Source: an uncultured Enterobacterales bacterium (lineage in GTDB: Bacteria; Pseudomonadota; Gammaproteobacteria; Enterobacterales; Enterobacteriaceae). Taken from it: a stretch of 64,000 bases of DNA. Of this stretch, positions 46,483-55,638 are shown piece by piece. The DNA lies in contig CAMLBO010000008.1 of assembly GCA_946478305.1 (NCBI GenBank), positions 1-64,000 on the forward strand, given 5' to 3'. A program made the translations under genes and the position numbers. How positions within the stretch are numbered: the stretch's first letter is position 1; each line of letters begins with the position of its first letter. The notes under the pieces were generated by a model. That model saw only the letters and a program-made list of their open reading frames with translations. It searched no databases and was not told the DNA's origin.

Positions 46483-47553
46483 TCAGCCCCGCTTCATCAG
46501 GGCGCGGTTGCGCACCAGCACAATTAGCACCGGTGCGCCAATAAACGCGGTCACGATAGACACGCGCAGTTCGCCCGGCACCAGCAGCCGCCCGGCGATA
46601 TCGGCTGTCAGTAACAACATCGGGGTCAGCACCAGTATCCAGGGCAGCATCCAGCGCGGGTCAGACCCGGCCAGATGGCGGGCGATGTGCGGCATAATCA
46701 GCCCGACAAAGGCAATCGGCCCAACCGCCGCCGTTGCGCCACCGCACAGCAAGGTCACGGCCAGCAGGCCGCAAAGTTGTGTGGGGACAATACGGGTACC
46801 GAGCGCGGTGGCGAGGTCGCTTCCCATGCTGAGTGTGTTCAGGGCGCGGGTCATCAGCAGCGCGAGCAGGGCGCCGGTGATAATCGGCCATGTCACCACG
46901 CGGATCACCTCCATGCTGCGGATATCCAGCGTACCGGCCTGCCAGAAACGCAGCTGATCAAACACCAGCGGATTGAGCAGTGACAGCCCGGAAGAAAACC
47001 CCTCCAGTACGGCGCCGAGTGCTACACCGGCCAGCGTCAGGCGAATCGGGCTGACTTTGCCACCGCCGATGGCGCCGATCAGCGCCACCATCAGGGTGGC
47101 GACCAGCGCCCCGGCAAAGGCGAACCACAGATACTGGCTGACATCGGTCGCGCCAAAAAAGGTGATGCCCAGGACTACGGCAAAACCGGCACCGGCATTG
47201 ACGCCAAGAATACCCGGGTCTGCCAGCGGATTGCGGGTGAGGATCTGCATCAACGCCCCAGCCAGCCCCAGCGCCATGCCCGCCAGTAGCCCGGCCAGCG
47301 TGCGCGGTAAACGCGCATCGCGCACGATCACGCAGTCGGGCAAGTCGCACTGGCCCTGCAAAGCGCCAATGACTGCGTGCAGCGGGATCGGTTTTGCGCC
47401 CGTGGAGAGACTCAGAAAAATAACCAGTACCAGGGCGGCAACTGCCAGCAGCATGCAGAGCGAACGGGGCAAAAAAGCCCGCGGCTGGGCCCGTTGCCCC
47501 GGTTTATTCAGGGGGGAACGCGCAGGGGATGGTTCAGTAAGAAGCCGTGACAT
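46483..47553 (-). CDS. fepD: Ferric enterobactin permease FepD
   Basis: The 356-residue FecCD-family permease has a longer cytoplasmic N-terminus than FepG. Motifs: DARLPRTLAGLLAGMALGLAGALMQ-type, RNPLADPGILGVNAGAG and GPIAFVGLIMPHIARHL. It is the first gene of fepDGC, divergent from entS with a Fur box between them. Confidence 0.94.
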   Translation of the reverse strand: MSRLLTEPSPARSPLNKPGQRAQPRAFLPRSLCMLLAVAALVLVIFLSLSTGAKPIPLHAVIGALQGQCDLPDCVIVRDARLPRTLAGLLAGMALGLAGALMQILTRNPLADPGILGVNAGAGFAVVLGITFFGATDVSQYLWFAFAGALVATLMVALIGAIGGGKVSPIRLTLAGVALGAVLEGFSSGLSLLNPLVFDQLRFWQAGTLDIRSMEVIRVVTWPIITGALLALLMTRALNTLSMGSDLATALGTRIVPTQLCGLLAVTLLCGGATAAVGPIAFVGLIMPHIARHLAGSDPRWMLPWILVLTPMLLLTADIAGRLLVPGELRVSIVTAFIGAPVLIVLVRNRALMKRG

Positions 47554-47581
47554 GATGAGTAAGAATACCGAAGTTAATCTT

Positions 47582-47600
47582 AATGATATTTATTATCATT
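47582..47600. promoter_or_regulatory. Fur box between fepD and entS
   Basis: AATGATATTTATTATCATT is a good palindromic match to the 19-bp Fur consensus. It can control both divergent transcripts. Confidence 0.85.
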
Positions 47601-47688
47601 ATCTATTGCGTTTGGTTATGGTAGCATGAGTTATCACTCTATAGCACTACTCTGACTGTGCCTTTTACTCGTTTAAGATAATTTTATA

Positions 47689-48958
47689 ATGAATAAGCCT
47701 TCGATTTTGCTCGACTTTTCCCTGCTGAAAACCCACGCCACTTTCCGCGCCGTTTTTTGCGCCCGTTTTATCTCCATTCTGGCTCTTGGTCTGCTCGGTA
47801 TCGCGGTGCCGGTGCAGATTCAGTCCATGACCGGCTCAACGCTGTTGGTCGGGTTGTCGGTCACGCTGGCGGGCAGCGGCATGTTTATCGGCCTGCTGAT
47901 GGGGGGGGGTCATGGCGGACCGCTATGAGCGCCGCCGGCTGATCCTGTTTGCGCGCAGCACCTGCGGACTGGGGTTTATCGGCTTATGCATCAACGCCGC
48001 GTTACCTGCGCCTTCACTGACGCTGATCTATCTGCTGGCGGTATGGGACGGTTTCTTCGGGGCCGTCGGGGTGACGGCGCTGCTGGCGGCGACGCCAGCG
48101 ATTGTCGGGCGGGAAAATCTGGTGCAGGCCGGAGCGATCAGTATGCTGACCGTGCGGTTTGGGTCGATTCTTTCACCGGCCATCGGTGGCCTGGTGATCG
48201 CCAGTGGTGGCGTGGTATGGAACTACGCGTTGGCGGCATTCGGAACCGGGCTGACGCTGATCCCTCTGCTGAAATTGCCGCAGCTGGCGCCGCCGGTGCA
48301 AAAGCGTGAGCATCCGCTGCGGGCGCTGATCTCCGGTTTCGCCTTCCTGCTACAGAACCGGGTGATAGGCATGGTGGCGCTGGTGGGCGCATTGCTGACC
48401 ATGGCGAGCGCGGTGCGCGTACTCTACCCGGCGCTGTCAGGGATCTGGCAGGTCAGTGCCTCTGAACTGGGGCTGATGTATGCCGCTGTGCCGCTCGGCG
48501 CGGCGGTCGGTGCGCTGACCAGCGGACGGGTGGCCAACGTGGCGCGGCCAGGCTGGCTGCTGCTGCTGACCGCCATTGGCGCATTTGTTGCTATCGGCCT
48601 GTTTAGTCTGATGCCGTGGTTCGGCCTCGGGCTGGCCTTCCTGATGGTCTTCGGCTATCTCAGCGCCATCAACGCGCTGCTGCAATATGCGCTGATCCAG
48701 AACCTGACGCCGGATGATTTCCTCGGCAGGATTAACGGTTTGTGGACGGCGCAGAACGTGACGGGAGATGCCATCGGCGCACTGCTGCTGGGGGCGATGG
48801 GCTCGGTGATGCTACCGGCCATGACCTCAGCCAGCTTCGGCTTCACGGCGGCGGTACTGGGCGTGGTACTGGCGTTTACGATGCGGGCGTTACGGCATAC
48901 CGCGACCGGCGGGCAACAGGTTCAGCCTGCGCCCGCCCGTGCAGTCAGTGAGAAGTAA
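47689..48958 (+). pseudogene. entS: Enterobactin exporter EntS, frameshifted at a G9 run
   Basis: EntS is the major-facilitator pump that exports enterobactin. The first 73 codons read through [18 protein letters not shown] and [10 protein letters not shown], then go out of frame and stop at 47928. The rest continues in another frame from [19 protein letters not shown] to the end. Together they align with all of E. coli EntS. The shift falls in nine G residues (47901-47909); eight would restore [12 protein letters not shown] and a 422-residue protein. It may be a sequencing error, a phase-variable tract or a true null. The remaining helices look intact. Confidence 0.85.
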
Positions 48959-49913
48959 ACAGCCTTTCCAGCCGCGTCAGCAGGTTGCTGGCGCTGTAGT
49001 AATCCAGGCGAAAGGTGTCATTGCCGAGTGAATAAACCTGTTTGTCCTGCAATGCCGGAAGATGAGCCAGGAAGCGGTTGTCCATCAGCCGCTGGCTGTC
49101 GTTGTCATCGCCGGAAAACAGCAGCAGGGTTTTGCCGTTCAGCCCTTCGGCCATGTTTTCACCGGCCAGCTGTACGATGTCTTTACGCACGCCCTGGCTC
49201 TGGCCTCCGTGCACATTGTCCGGCGCGGTGGCGAGGGTGAACCCCAGTTCGTGCAGCAACTGCCCCTGCGGTGAGGCGGAAGTCCACAAATTAGCCGCCT
49301 TGCCATCCGGGCGGTAGACCAGTGCGGAGACAGGTTGTGCGGGAAGTGTGAGCTCGTTTTTTAGCTTTTTAATCCGCTCATCAAACTGCTGTACGGTGGC
49401 TTGCGCCTGCGCTTCATGGCCGGTGGCAACGCCTAACTGCAATGCCAGATCCTGCCAGCTTTTATCGTCGTAGTTGACCACCAGTACCGGCGCAATGGCC
49501 GAAAGTTGGTCATACAGTTTCAGCGCAGAATCCCCGCCGGTGGCCGAGATAATGATCAGATCCGGTGCCTCTCCCGCGATGGCTTCGGCATTAGGTTCAC
49601 CGATATAGAGCCGCTGCACCTTACGCTCGGCGGCAATCTTGCCCCACTGGCGGAAAAAACCCTGGTCATCGGCGATACGGCTGTTGGGGCTGGTGGCTCC
49701 GCTGGCAATCACCGGCGCATCAATTGCCAGCAGAGTGCCGGTAACGGTGATGCTGGTGGAGACAATCCGCTTGGGCGCGTGGTCCAGCGTAATGGTGCCG
49801 TGTGCCCCCGGGATCTGCCGTGGCCAGCCGTTTTCAGCGGCGAAGCAAGCGTGGGTCAGCAGGGCAAATATTCCGCCTGCGAGGGCCAAACGGTGGAGCA
49901 GGGTGTTGTTCAT
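48945..49913 (-). CDS. fepB: Periplasmic ferric enterobactin-binding protein
   Basis: The product of about 322 residues starts at ATG 49913 (AAGGA 9 bp upstream), giving a signal peptide cleaved near CFAAENG. It is a class III substrate-binding protein with [52 protein letters not shown] segments and [15 protein letters not shown]. It captures ferric enterobactin for FepDGC. It converges with entS (14-bp overlap) and is divergent from entC across a Fur region. Confidence 0.93.
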   Translation of the reverse strand: MNNTLLHRLALAGGIFALLTHACFAAENGWPRQIPGAHGTITLDHAPKRIVSTSITVTGTLLAIDAPVIASGATSPNSRIADDQGFFRQWGKIAAERKVQRLYIGEPNAEAIAGEAPDLIIISATGGDSALKLYDQLSAIAPVLVVNYDDKSWQDLALQLGVATGHEAQAQATVQQFDERIKKLKNELTLPAQPVSALVYRPDGKAANLWTSASPQGQLLHELGFTLATAPDNVHGGQSQGVRKDIVQLAGENMAEGLNGKTLLLFSGDDNDSQRLMDNRFLAHLPALQDKQVYSLGNDTFRLDYYSASNLLTRLERLFTSH

Positions 49914-50059
49914 TAAATGCAATCCTTCACTATAGCGTGCTGAAAAACCTCACTTTGCCAGTGAGTCTATGCGTTCTGTTTTGATGAAAAAGCACAAGGC
50001 TTCAGTTTACGATTATTGACACACATAACATCGTCGAGTAGTTTACCGTCATCAGATGT

Positions 50060-50093
50060 AAATGATAATCGTTATTATATTCATTATCATTTT
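50060..50093. promoter_or_regulatory. Overlapping Fur boxes between fepB and entC
   Basis: AATGATAATCGTTATTATA followed by ATTCATTATCATTTT gives two overlapping Fur-type palindromes upstream of entC. They are among the best Fur matches in the window. Confidence 0.9.
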
Positions 50094-50111
50094 ATTAACA
50101 GGAGTCAACTG

Positions 50112-51341
50112 ATGGATGCGGTAGTAATGGACGGGAAAGGCGACGGAGCAGGGCAGACGGAGCAGCAGCATAACGATCATGCTGAGAGCCTGTCAGGGAT
50201 CTCTCCTACCGGCGGTTTTTTCTTTACCTCCCCTTTTCGTAGTCTGGCCACGCAGGGCTGTTTTAAGCCGATAACCCAACCCGCGGCCGGAGGCGAAGCG
50301 CTTAATAGCCCGTTCCAGCAAACCGTGCAGCAGGCATTTGCTCAGGCGCGCGACGCCGGGATTGCTCACCCGATCCTCTGCGGGGCCATTCCTTTCGATA
50401 CACAGCAACCCTCGGCGCTGTTTGTACCCAAAGAGGTGCAGTGGTTTGAGCGTCAGTCCTTCCTCGATCGTACGCAGATGACGACGGGGGATGTGCCGCA
50501 TGTCACGCATAAAACCGAACATCCTGCCCAACCTGAATTTATGCAGATGGTCTCCTCCGCAGTGGAAGCCACCTCCCGCGGTGCGCTGCGCAAAGTGGTG
50601 CTCTCGCGTCTGCTTGAGATTGAAACCCAACGGCCGGTGGACAACGCGGCGCTGATGGCGCGCATGATTGAGCAGAATCCCGGCGGCTATCACTTCCACG
50701 TGCCGCTGGAAAAGGGGGCGCTGATGGGGGCCAGTCCGGAACTCCTGCTGCGTAAGCTTGGCAACCATTTTCACTCCAACCCGCTGGCCGGTTCAGCCAG
50801 GCGCAACAGCGATCCGGTGCAGGATGATGCCGTCAAAAATGCACTGCGGACCTCTGCCAAAGATGCTTATGAACATCACATCGTCACCGACGGTATGCGT
50901 GAGGTACTTGCCCCGCGCTGCTCGCATCTGCATATCCCATCGCAGCCAGAATTGCTCAGTACTCCGGCCCTATGGCATCTCGCGTCACCTATCGACGGCG
51001 ACGTGGCGGACAGTGCCGAAAATGCGCTCTCGCTGGCCTGTCTGTTACACCCGACCCCGGCGCTGTGCGGCACGCCGACCGTTTCTGCTCGTGAGCTGAT
51101 TTCTCAACTTGAGCCTTTCGACCGTGGCCTGTTTGGCGGCATTGTCGGCTGGTGCGATGCACAGGGCAACGGAGAATGGGTTGTGACCATCCGCTGCGGT
51201 ACCGTCCATGGCCGTCAGGTCAGGCTGTTCGCCGGTGCCGGCATTGTGCCGGATTCTGTGCCTGAATCGGAATGGGCGGAGACCGGCACCAAGCTAAGCA
51301 CGATGATGCGCGCGTTCGGCCTGAATCCCCTTTGTACTTGA
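50112..51341 (+). CDS. entC: Isochorismate synthase EntC
   Basis: The protein of about 409 residues starts at ATG 50112 after CAGGAG and converts chorismate to isochorismate. Family motifs are [45 protein letters not shown] and the C-terminal block [17 protein letters not shown] with [23 protein letters not shown] longer in-frame start would lie within the Fur boxes. It is the first gene of the entCEBAD set, but a 216-bp repeat-bearing gap separates it from entE. Confidence 0.95.
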   Translation: MDAVVMDGKGDGAGQTEQQHNDHAESLSGISPTGGFFFTSPFRSLATQGCFKPITQPAAGGEALNSPFQQTVQQAFAQARDAGIAHPILCGAIPFDTQQPSALFVPKEVQWFERQSFLDRTQMTTGDVPHVTHKTEHPAQPEFMQMVSSAVEATSRGALRKVVLSRLLEIETQRPVDNAALMARMIEQNPGGYHFHVPLEKGALMGASPELLLRKLGNHFHSNPLAGSARRNSDPVQDDAVKNALRTSAKDAYEHHIVTDGMREVLAPRCSHLHIPSQPELLSTPALWHLASPIDGDVADSAENALSLACLLHPTPALCGTPTVSARELISQLEPFDRGLFGGIVGWCDAQGNGEWVVTIRCGTVHGRQVRLFAGAGIVPDSVPESEWAETGTKLSTMMRAFGLNPLCT

Positions 51342-51342
51342 A

Positions 51343-51540
51343 GCGGCAGTCTGCGTTAGCTGCGCTCATTCACCCGAATCACTGACTTCATGTCAGCTCA
51401 TCGGGATTATGAGCCTCTTCAATGAGGCTCACCCTGGGGGCCAGCGCTCGCGCTGTTCAAATCGGTGCCCAACCGATTTGTCATTCGCTTGCCGCCTTGC
51501 TGCACCAAAAGTAGGCGCCTCCAGGCGACTCCAATTACTT
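51343..51540. repeat. Dispersed palindromic repeat (copy B) between entC and entE
   Basis: This noncoding element carries several hairpins: GAGCCTC with GAGGCTC (about 51411-51430), AAATCGGT with ACCGATTT (about 51458-51478) and a CACCCGAATCACTGACTT/GCTCATCGGG palindrome. It shares the order GTTAGCTGC, TCAC-N-ACTT, GCTC-CGGGA, TTGCCGCCTTG with copy A at 15174-15301. E. coli has only a few bases here. Confidence 0.6.
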
Positions 51541-51557
51541 TGGGTATTAACACTATT

Positions 51558-53204
51558 ATGACTATTGCATTTACCCGCTGGCCTGATGACCTGGCACAGC
51601 GCTACCGCGAGCGCGGTTACTGGCTTGATCTGCCGCTGACCGATATTTTACAGCGTCAGGCGGGCAGCGATGCCATCGCCATTACCGACGCCACTTCCGC
51701 CCTCAGTTATCGTCAGCTGGCTGTGCAGTCTGACCGGCTGGCGGCTGCGCTGTTACGGCGCGGGTTGACATCCGGTGATACCGCACTGGTTCAGCTTGGC
51801 AACGTGACCGAATTTTATGTGGTGTTTTTCGCGCTGCTTAAAATCGGCGTGGTGCCGGTGAATGCGCTGTACAGCCATCAGCGCAGTGAATTGAACGCAT
51901 ATGCGGCGCAGATCCAACCCGTGCTGCTGATTGCCGATGCCAGCCACGGGCTGTTTACGGACCACGCATTTCTGGACACCTTCGTGGCGCAGCATCCTTC
52001 GTTACGGGTGATGGCGCTGCGCCATGCGCCGGATAGAGAACATTCGCTGGCAGCCTGGATTGCAGAGGACGCTGGCGATTTCAGCGCCGCACCGACCCCA
52101 GCGGACGACGTGGCTTTCTTCCAGCTCTCCGGCGGCAGCACCGGCACGCCGAAGCTTATCCCGCGCACCCACAATGATTACTACTACAGCATCCGGCGCA
52201 GCGTCGAGATCTGCCGGTTTGACCGCGACACCCGTTACCTGTGCGCCTTGCCGATAGCCCATAACTACCCGATGAGTTCACCCGGTGCGCTCGGCGTGTT
52301 CTTCGGGGGTGGCCATGTGATTCTGGCCATGGACCCCAGCGCGCAGGTCTGTTTCCCGCTGATAGCGCAACACCGCATTACCGTGACCGCGCTGGTGCCA
52401 CCGGCCGTCACGCTGTGGCTACAGGCCATGAACGAGTGGGAAGGGCATCCGTCCCTCGACAGTTTGCAGCTCTTACAGGTCGGTGGTGCCAAGCTCGGCG
52501 AGACGCTGGCGGCGCGCATTCCGGCAGAGATCGGCTGTCAGTTACAGCAGGTATTCGGCATGGCCGAAGGACTGGTGAATTACACCCTGCTAGATGACGA
52601 CGACTGGCACATACTCACGACGCAGGGCACGCCAATGTCCCCCGATGATGAACTCTGGGTGGCCGATGAGCAGGGCAATGCGCTGCCCGTGGGCGAAACC
52701 GGCCGCCTGATGACGCGCGGCCCTTATACCTTCCGTGGCTACTACCTCAGCCCGGAACATAACGCCAGTGCCTTCGACGCGCAGGGCTTTTACTGCTCCG
52801 GTGATCTGATTTCGTTAACCGAAGACGGTTATGTGCAGGTGCAGGGGCGGCTGAAAGATCAGATTAACCGCGGCGGTGAGAAGATCGCGGCGGAAGAGAT
52901 AGAGAACCTGCTGCTGCGCCACGACAGTGTGATTAATGCCGCGCTGGTCTCGATGCCTGACAGTCTGATGGGCGAGAAAAGCTGCGCGTTTGTGATAACA
53001 CAGGGTGCCTTTAAGCCGGTCCAGCTGCGCCGTCATCTGCGCGAGCTCGGCGTAGCGGAGTTCAAACTCCCGGATCGTTTCGTACGGGTAGATCTACTGC
53101 CGCTGACGCCGGTAGGCAAAGTCGATAAGAAGCTTTTACGCGAACAGCTCATTTTACAAGAACAGTTAAATTCACAAGAACAACCTGAGCCTCAGGGAGA
53201 ATAA
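51558..53204 (+). CDS. entE: 2,3-dihydroxybenzoate-AMP ligase EntE
   Basis: The 548-residue enzyme adenylates dihydroxybenzoate and loads it onto the EntB carrier domain. Motifs: [20 protein letters not shown] (about 187-206), [44 protein letters not shown] and [18 protein letters not shown]. The start ATG 51558 gives [12 protein letters not shown], matching the E. coli N-terminus; a longer frame runs into the repeat. It follows the repeat and precedes entB by 3 bp. Confidence 0.95.
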   Translation: MTIAFTRWPDDLAQRYRERGYWLDLPLTDILQRQAGSDAIAITDATSALSYRQLAVQSDRLAAALLRRGLTSGDTALVQLGNVTEFYVVFFALLKIGVVPVNALYSHQRSELNAYAAQIQPVLLIADASHGLFTDHAFLDTFVAQHPSLRVMALRHAPDREHSLAAWIAEDAGDFSAAPTPADDVAFFQLSGGSTGTPKLIPRTHNDYYYSIRRSVEICRFDRDTRYLCALPIAHNYPMSSPGALGVFFGGGHVILAMDPSAQVCFPLIAQHRITVTALVPPAVTLWLQAMNEWEGHPSLDSLQLLQVGGAKLGETLAARIPAEIGCQLQQVFGMAEGLVNYTLLDDDDWHILTTQGTPMSPDDELWVADEQGNALPVGETGRLMTRGPYTFRGYYLSPEHNASAFDAQGFYCSGDLISLTEDGYVQVQGRLKDQINRGGEKIAAEEIENLLLRHDSVINAALVSMPDSLMGEKSCAFVITQGAFKPVQLRRHLRELGVAEFKLPDRFVRVDLLPLTPVGKVDKKLLREQLILQEQLNSQEQPEPQGE

Positions 53205-53207
53205 TTC

Positions 53208-54077
53208 ATGGCCATTCCAAAACTCGAATCCTACACGCTGCCTGCGTTGAGTGAACTGCCCGCCAATAAAGTCAGCTGGAAGGTTGAGCCACAGCGTGCG
53301 GCGTTGCTGATCCACGATATGCAGAAATACTTCCTGAATTTCTGGGGCGAAGACAGCCCGCTGATTCAGCAGGTGGTGGAGAACATCGCCGCCCTGCGTC
53401 GTTATTGCAAGTCGGTTGGGATCCCGGTGTTTTATACGGCCCAGCCGAATAACCAAAGTGACCAAGATCGCGCGCTGCTCAATGACATGTGGGGGCCAGG
53501 CCTGAATAAGCATCCGGATCAGCAGGCGGTGGTGGATGCGCTGGCACCGGACGCTGACGATCAGGTGTTGGTGAAGTGGCGCTACAGCGCGTTTCACCGC
53601 TCGCCGTTGCAGGACATTTTGCAGGAAACCGGCCGCGACCAGCTGATCATTTGCGGGGTGTACGCGCACATTGGCTGCCTGACCACCGCTATCGACGCGT
53701 TTATGCGCAACATTCAGCCCTTTATGGTGGCCGACGGTCTGGCCGACTTCTCCCGCGATGAGCACCTGATGGCGCTGCGCTATACCGCCGGACGCTGTGG
53801 ACGGGTGGTGACGACGGCAGAACTCCTGCCGCAGAGCAACGGCCAACAAATCGAAAGTAAAGCGGCGCTGCGGGCACTGATCCTGCCGCTGCTGGACGAA
53901 GACAGTGAGGATATGAGCGATGATGAGAACCTGATCGACTACGGTTTGGACTCGGTGCGCATCATGGCGCTGGCTACCCGCTGGCGGAAAATTCGCGCCG
54001 ACATCGATTTTGTCGCGCTGGCCAAAACGCCGACTATCGACGGCTGGTGGGCGCTGCTGTCCGGGGAAAAAGCCTGA
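53208..54077 (+). CDS. entB: Isochorismatase / aryl carrier protein EntB
   Basis: The 289-residue bifunctional protein has an isochorismatase domain (residues 1-210, with [36 protein letters not shown] in part, and [18 protein letters not shown]) and a C-terminal aryl carrier domain whose phosphopantetheine site is Ser249 in YGLDSVRIM. It makes 2,3-dihydro-dihydroxybenzoate and later carries activated dihydroxybenzoate. Its stop overlaps the entA start (TGATG). Confidence 0.96.
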   Translation: MAIPKLESYTLPALSELPANKVSWKVEPQRAALLIHDMQKYFLNFWGEDSPLIQQVVENIAALRRYCKSVGIPVFYTAQPNNQSDQDRALLNDMWGPGLNKHPDQQAVVDALAPDADDQVLVKWRYSAFHRSPLQDILQETGRDQLIICGVYAHIGCLTTAIDAFMRNIQPFMVADGLADFSRDEHLMALRYTAGRCGRVVTTAELLPQSNGQQIESKAALRALILPLLDEDSEDMSDDENLIDYGLDSVRIMALATRWRKIRADIDFVALAKTPTIDGWWALLSGEKA

Positions 54078-54835
54078 TGAGCACAGTATGGAATTTCGGC
54101 GGTAAACAGGTATGGGTGACCGGGGCCGGGCAGGGAATTGGCTTGCACACCGCGCTGGCATTTCAAAAAGCGGGCGCGACGGTGACCGGTTTCGATAAAA
54201 CCTTTAGCGGCGATGACTACCCGTTCCGCACTGAAGTGCTGGATATCACCGACAGTCAGGCGGTGGCGGCGGTTTGCCAGCGTCTGCTGGCTGAACAATC
54301 GGTACTGGATATACTGGTCAATGGCGCAGGTATTTTGCGCATGGGTGCCACGGATGAAATCAGTGACGATGACTGGCACAGTTGTCTGGCAGTCAATGCG
54401 GGCGGGGCGTTTAACCTGTTCCGCCATACGCTGCCGATGTTCCGCCGCCAGAAGCGCGGTGCGATCGTCAGCATTGCCTCAAACGCCGCCCACGTGCCGC
54501 GCGTGGGCATGTCGGCCTATTGTGCATCGAAAGCTGCCCTGCGCAGCCTGTGTCTGACCGTCGGTCTGGAGATGGCCCCGTTCGGCGTGCGCTGTAATCT
54601 GGTGTCGCCGGGTTCCACCCATACGCCGATGCAGCAGGCGATGTGGCAAACGCCGGATGCAGAACAGCGCACCATCGCCGGATTCCCCGACCAGTTCAAG
54701 CTGGGGATCCCGCTGGGTAAAATTGCGTTGCCACAGGAAATCGCCGAAGCGGTACTGTTTCTGTCATCTGACAGCGCCAGCCATATCACGATGCAGGATA
54801 TTGTTATAGATGGTGGCGCAACGCTGGGTGCTTAA
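54077..54835 (+). CDS. entA: 2,3-dihydro-2,3-dihydroxybenzoate dehydrogenase EntA
   Basis: The 252-residue short-chain dehydrogenase oxidises dihydro-dihydroxybenzoate to 2,3-dihydroxybenzoate with NAD. It shows the nucleotide-binding GAGQGIG (about 15-21), VNGAGILRMG, the catalytic Ser in VSIASNAAHVPR and Tyr-x3-Lys in AYCASKAAL. The start overlaps the entB stop by one base (54077). Confidence 0.95.
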   Translation: MSTVWNFGGKQVWVTGAGQGIGLHTALAFQKAGATVTGFDKTFSGDDYPFRTEVLDITDSQAVAAVCQRLLAEQSVLDILVNGAGILRMGATDEISDDDWHSCLAVNAGGAFNLFRHTLPMFRRQKRGAIVSIASNAAHVPRVGMSAYCASKAALRSLCLTVGLEMAPFGVRCNLVSPGSTHTPMQQAMWQTPDAEQRTIAGFPDQFKLGIPLGKIALPQEIAEAVLFLSSDSASHITMQDIVIDGGATLGA

Positions 54836-54854
54836 GTAATGAAGAGAGGCCGGG

Positions 54855-55571
54855 ATGCCACATCACTTTATCACTGCCGTTGAGTGGCTGAATCTGCCGC
54901 AGGCGGCGTATTTCCCAGGAAAGATTGCACGTTGCCATTTTGCGGTGGATGCCTACCATGACGGGCTGTTTGCTGAACTTGGCGTGGTTTTTCCGCCCTC
55001 CCTGACGCGCGCCGTACCGAAGCGGCGCGCCGAATTTCTTGCCGGGCGCTATCTGGCGTCGGTGGTTTTACACTCCCTGGGTTATGCGCGATTTACTCTT
55101 GAAATCGGCGATAACCGCGCACCACGCTGGCCGGAACGGGTACAGGGGGCAATCAGCCATAACGCCAACATCGCACTTTGCGCCGCACAACATGGCGAGC
55201 CGATGCTGCTCACCGGCGGCGTGGGTATTGATATAGAAACCCAGATGGAGGGGCCGCAGGCATTGGAGTTTTTGCCGATGATTGTCAACGGCGCCGAATA
55301 TGAACTGCTGCGCCGCCATCCGCGTCTTTCCCTCTCAGCCCTGCTGACCCTGACCTTCTCCGCCAAAGAGAGCCTGTTTAAAATGCTCTACCCTCAGGTG
55401 GGCAGGCTGTTTGGTTTTCTCGACGCACAACTGGTCACGCTTGATGAACAGCAATGCCGCTTCACGCTGGAGTTGACCGTCACGCTCAGTGCCGATTTTC
55501 GCGCCGGCATGCGCTTTGAGGGCGTCTACCGGCTGAGCCGGCAGGACATTATTACCTTTCTTTATTGCTAA
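54855..55571 (+). CDS. entD: 4'-phosphopantetheinyl transferase EntD
   Basis: The 238-residue protein activates the carrier domains of EntB and EntF by adding phosphopantetheine from coenzyme A. Signatures: KRRAEFLAGRYLA (about 55-67), ISHNANIALCA, GVGIDIE (magnesium and CoA site, about 121-127) and FSAKESLFKMLYP. In E. coli entD sits next to fepA at the other end of the locus; here it follows entA by 19 bp as the last gene of the operon. Confidence 0.94.
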   Translation: MPHHFITAVEWLNLPQAAYFPGKIARCHFAVDAYHDGLFAELGVVFPPSLTRAVPKRRAEFLAGRYLASVVLHSLGYARFTLEIGDNRAPRWPERVQGAISHNANIALCAAQHGEPMLLTGGVGIDIETQMEGPQALEFLPMIVNGAEYELLRRHPRLSLSALLTLTFSAKESLFKMLYPQVGRLFGFLDAQLVTLDEQQCRFTLELTVTLSADFRAGMRFEGVYRLSRQDIITFLYC

Positions 55572-55585
55572 ATTTTGCGGCTAAA

Positions 55586-55618
55586 AAGGGCGTCACCCGT
55601 ATTGCGTGACACCCTGTA
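55586..55618. terminator. Terminator between entD and the haem-type receptor
   Basis: GGGCGTCAC and GTGACACCC form a 9-bp stem. On the minus strand a T run follows, fitting the end of the receptor gene; on the plus strand the T run is weak. Confidence 0.65.
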
Positions 55619-55638
55619 TTCGCTATTTCAGTTTCGCT

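Noticed and set aside
53172..54161. 329-codon frame opposite entB
   Set aside because: Spans the entE end, entB and the entA start in reverse; all three are confidently coding on the plus strand.
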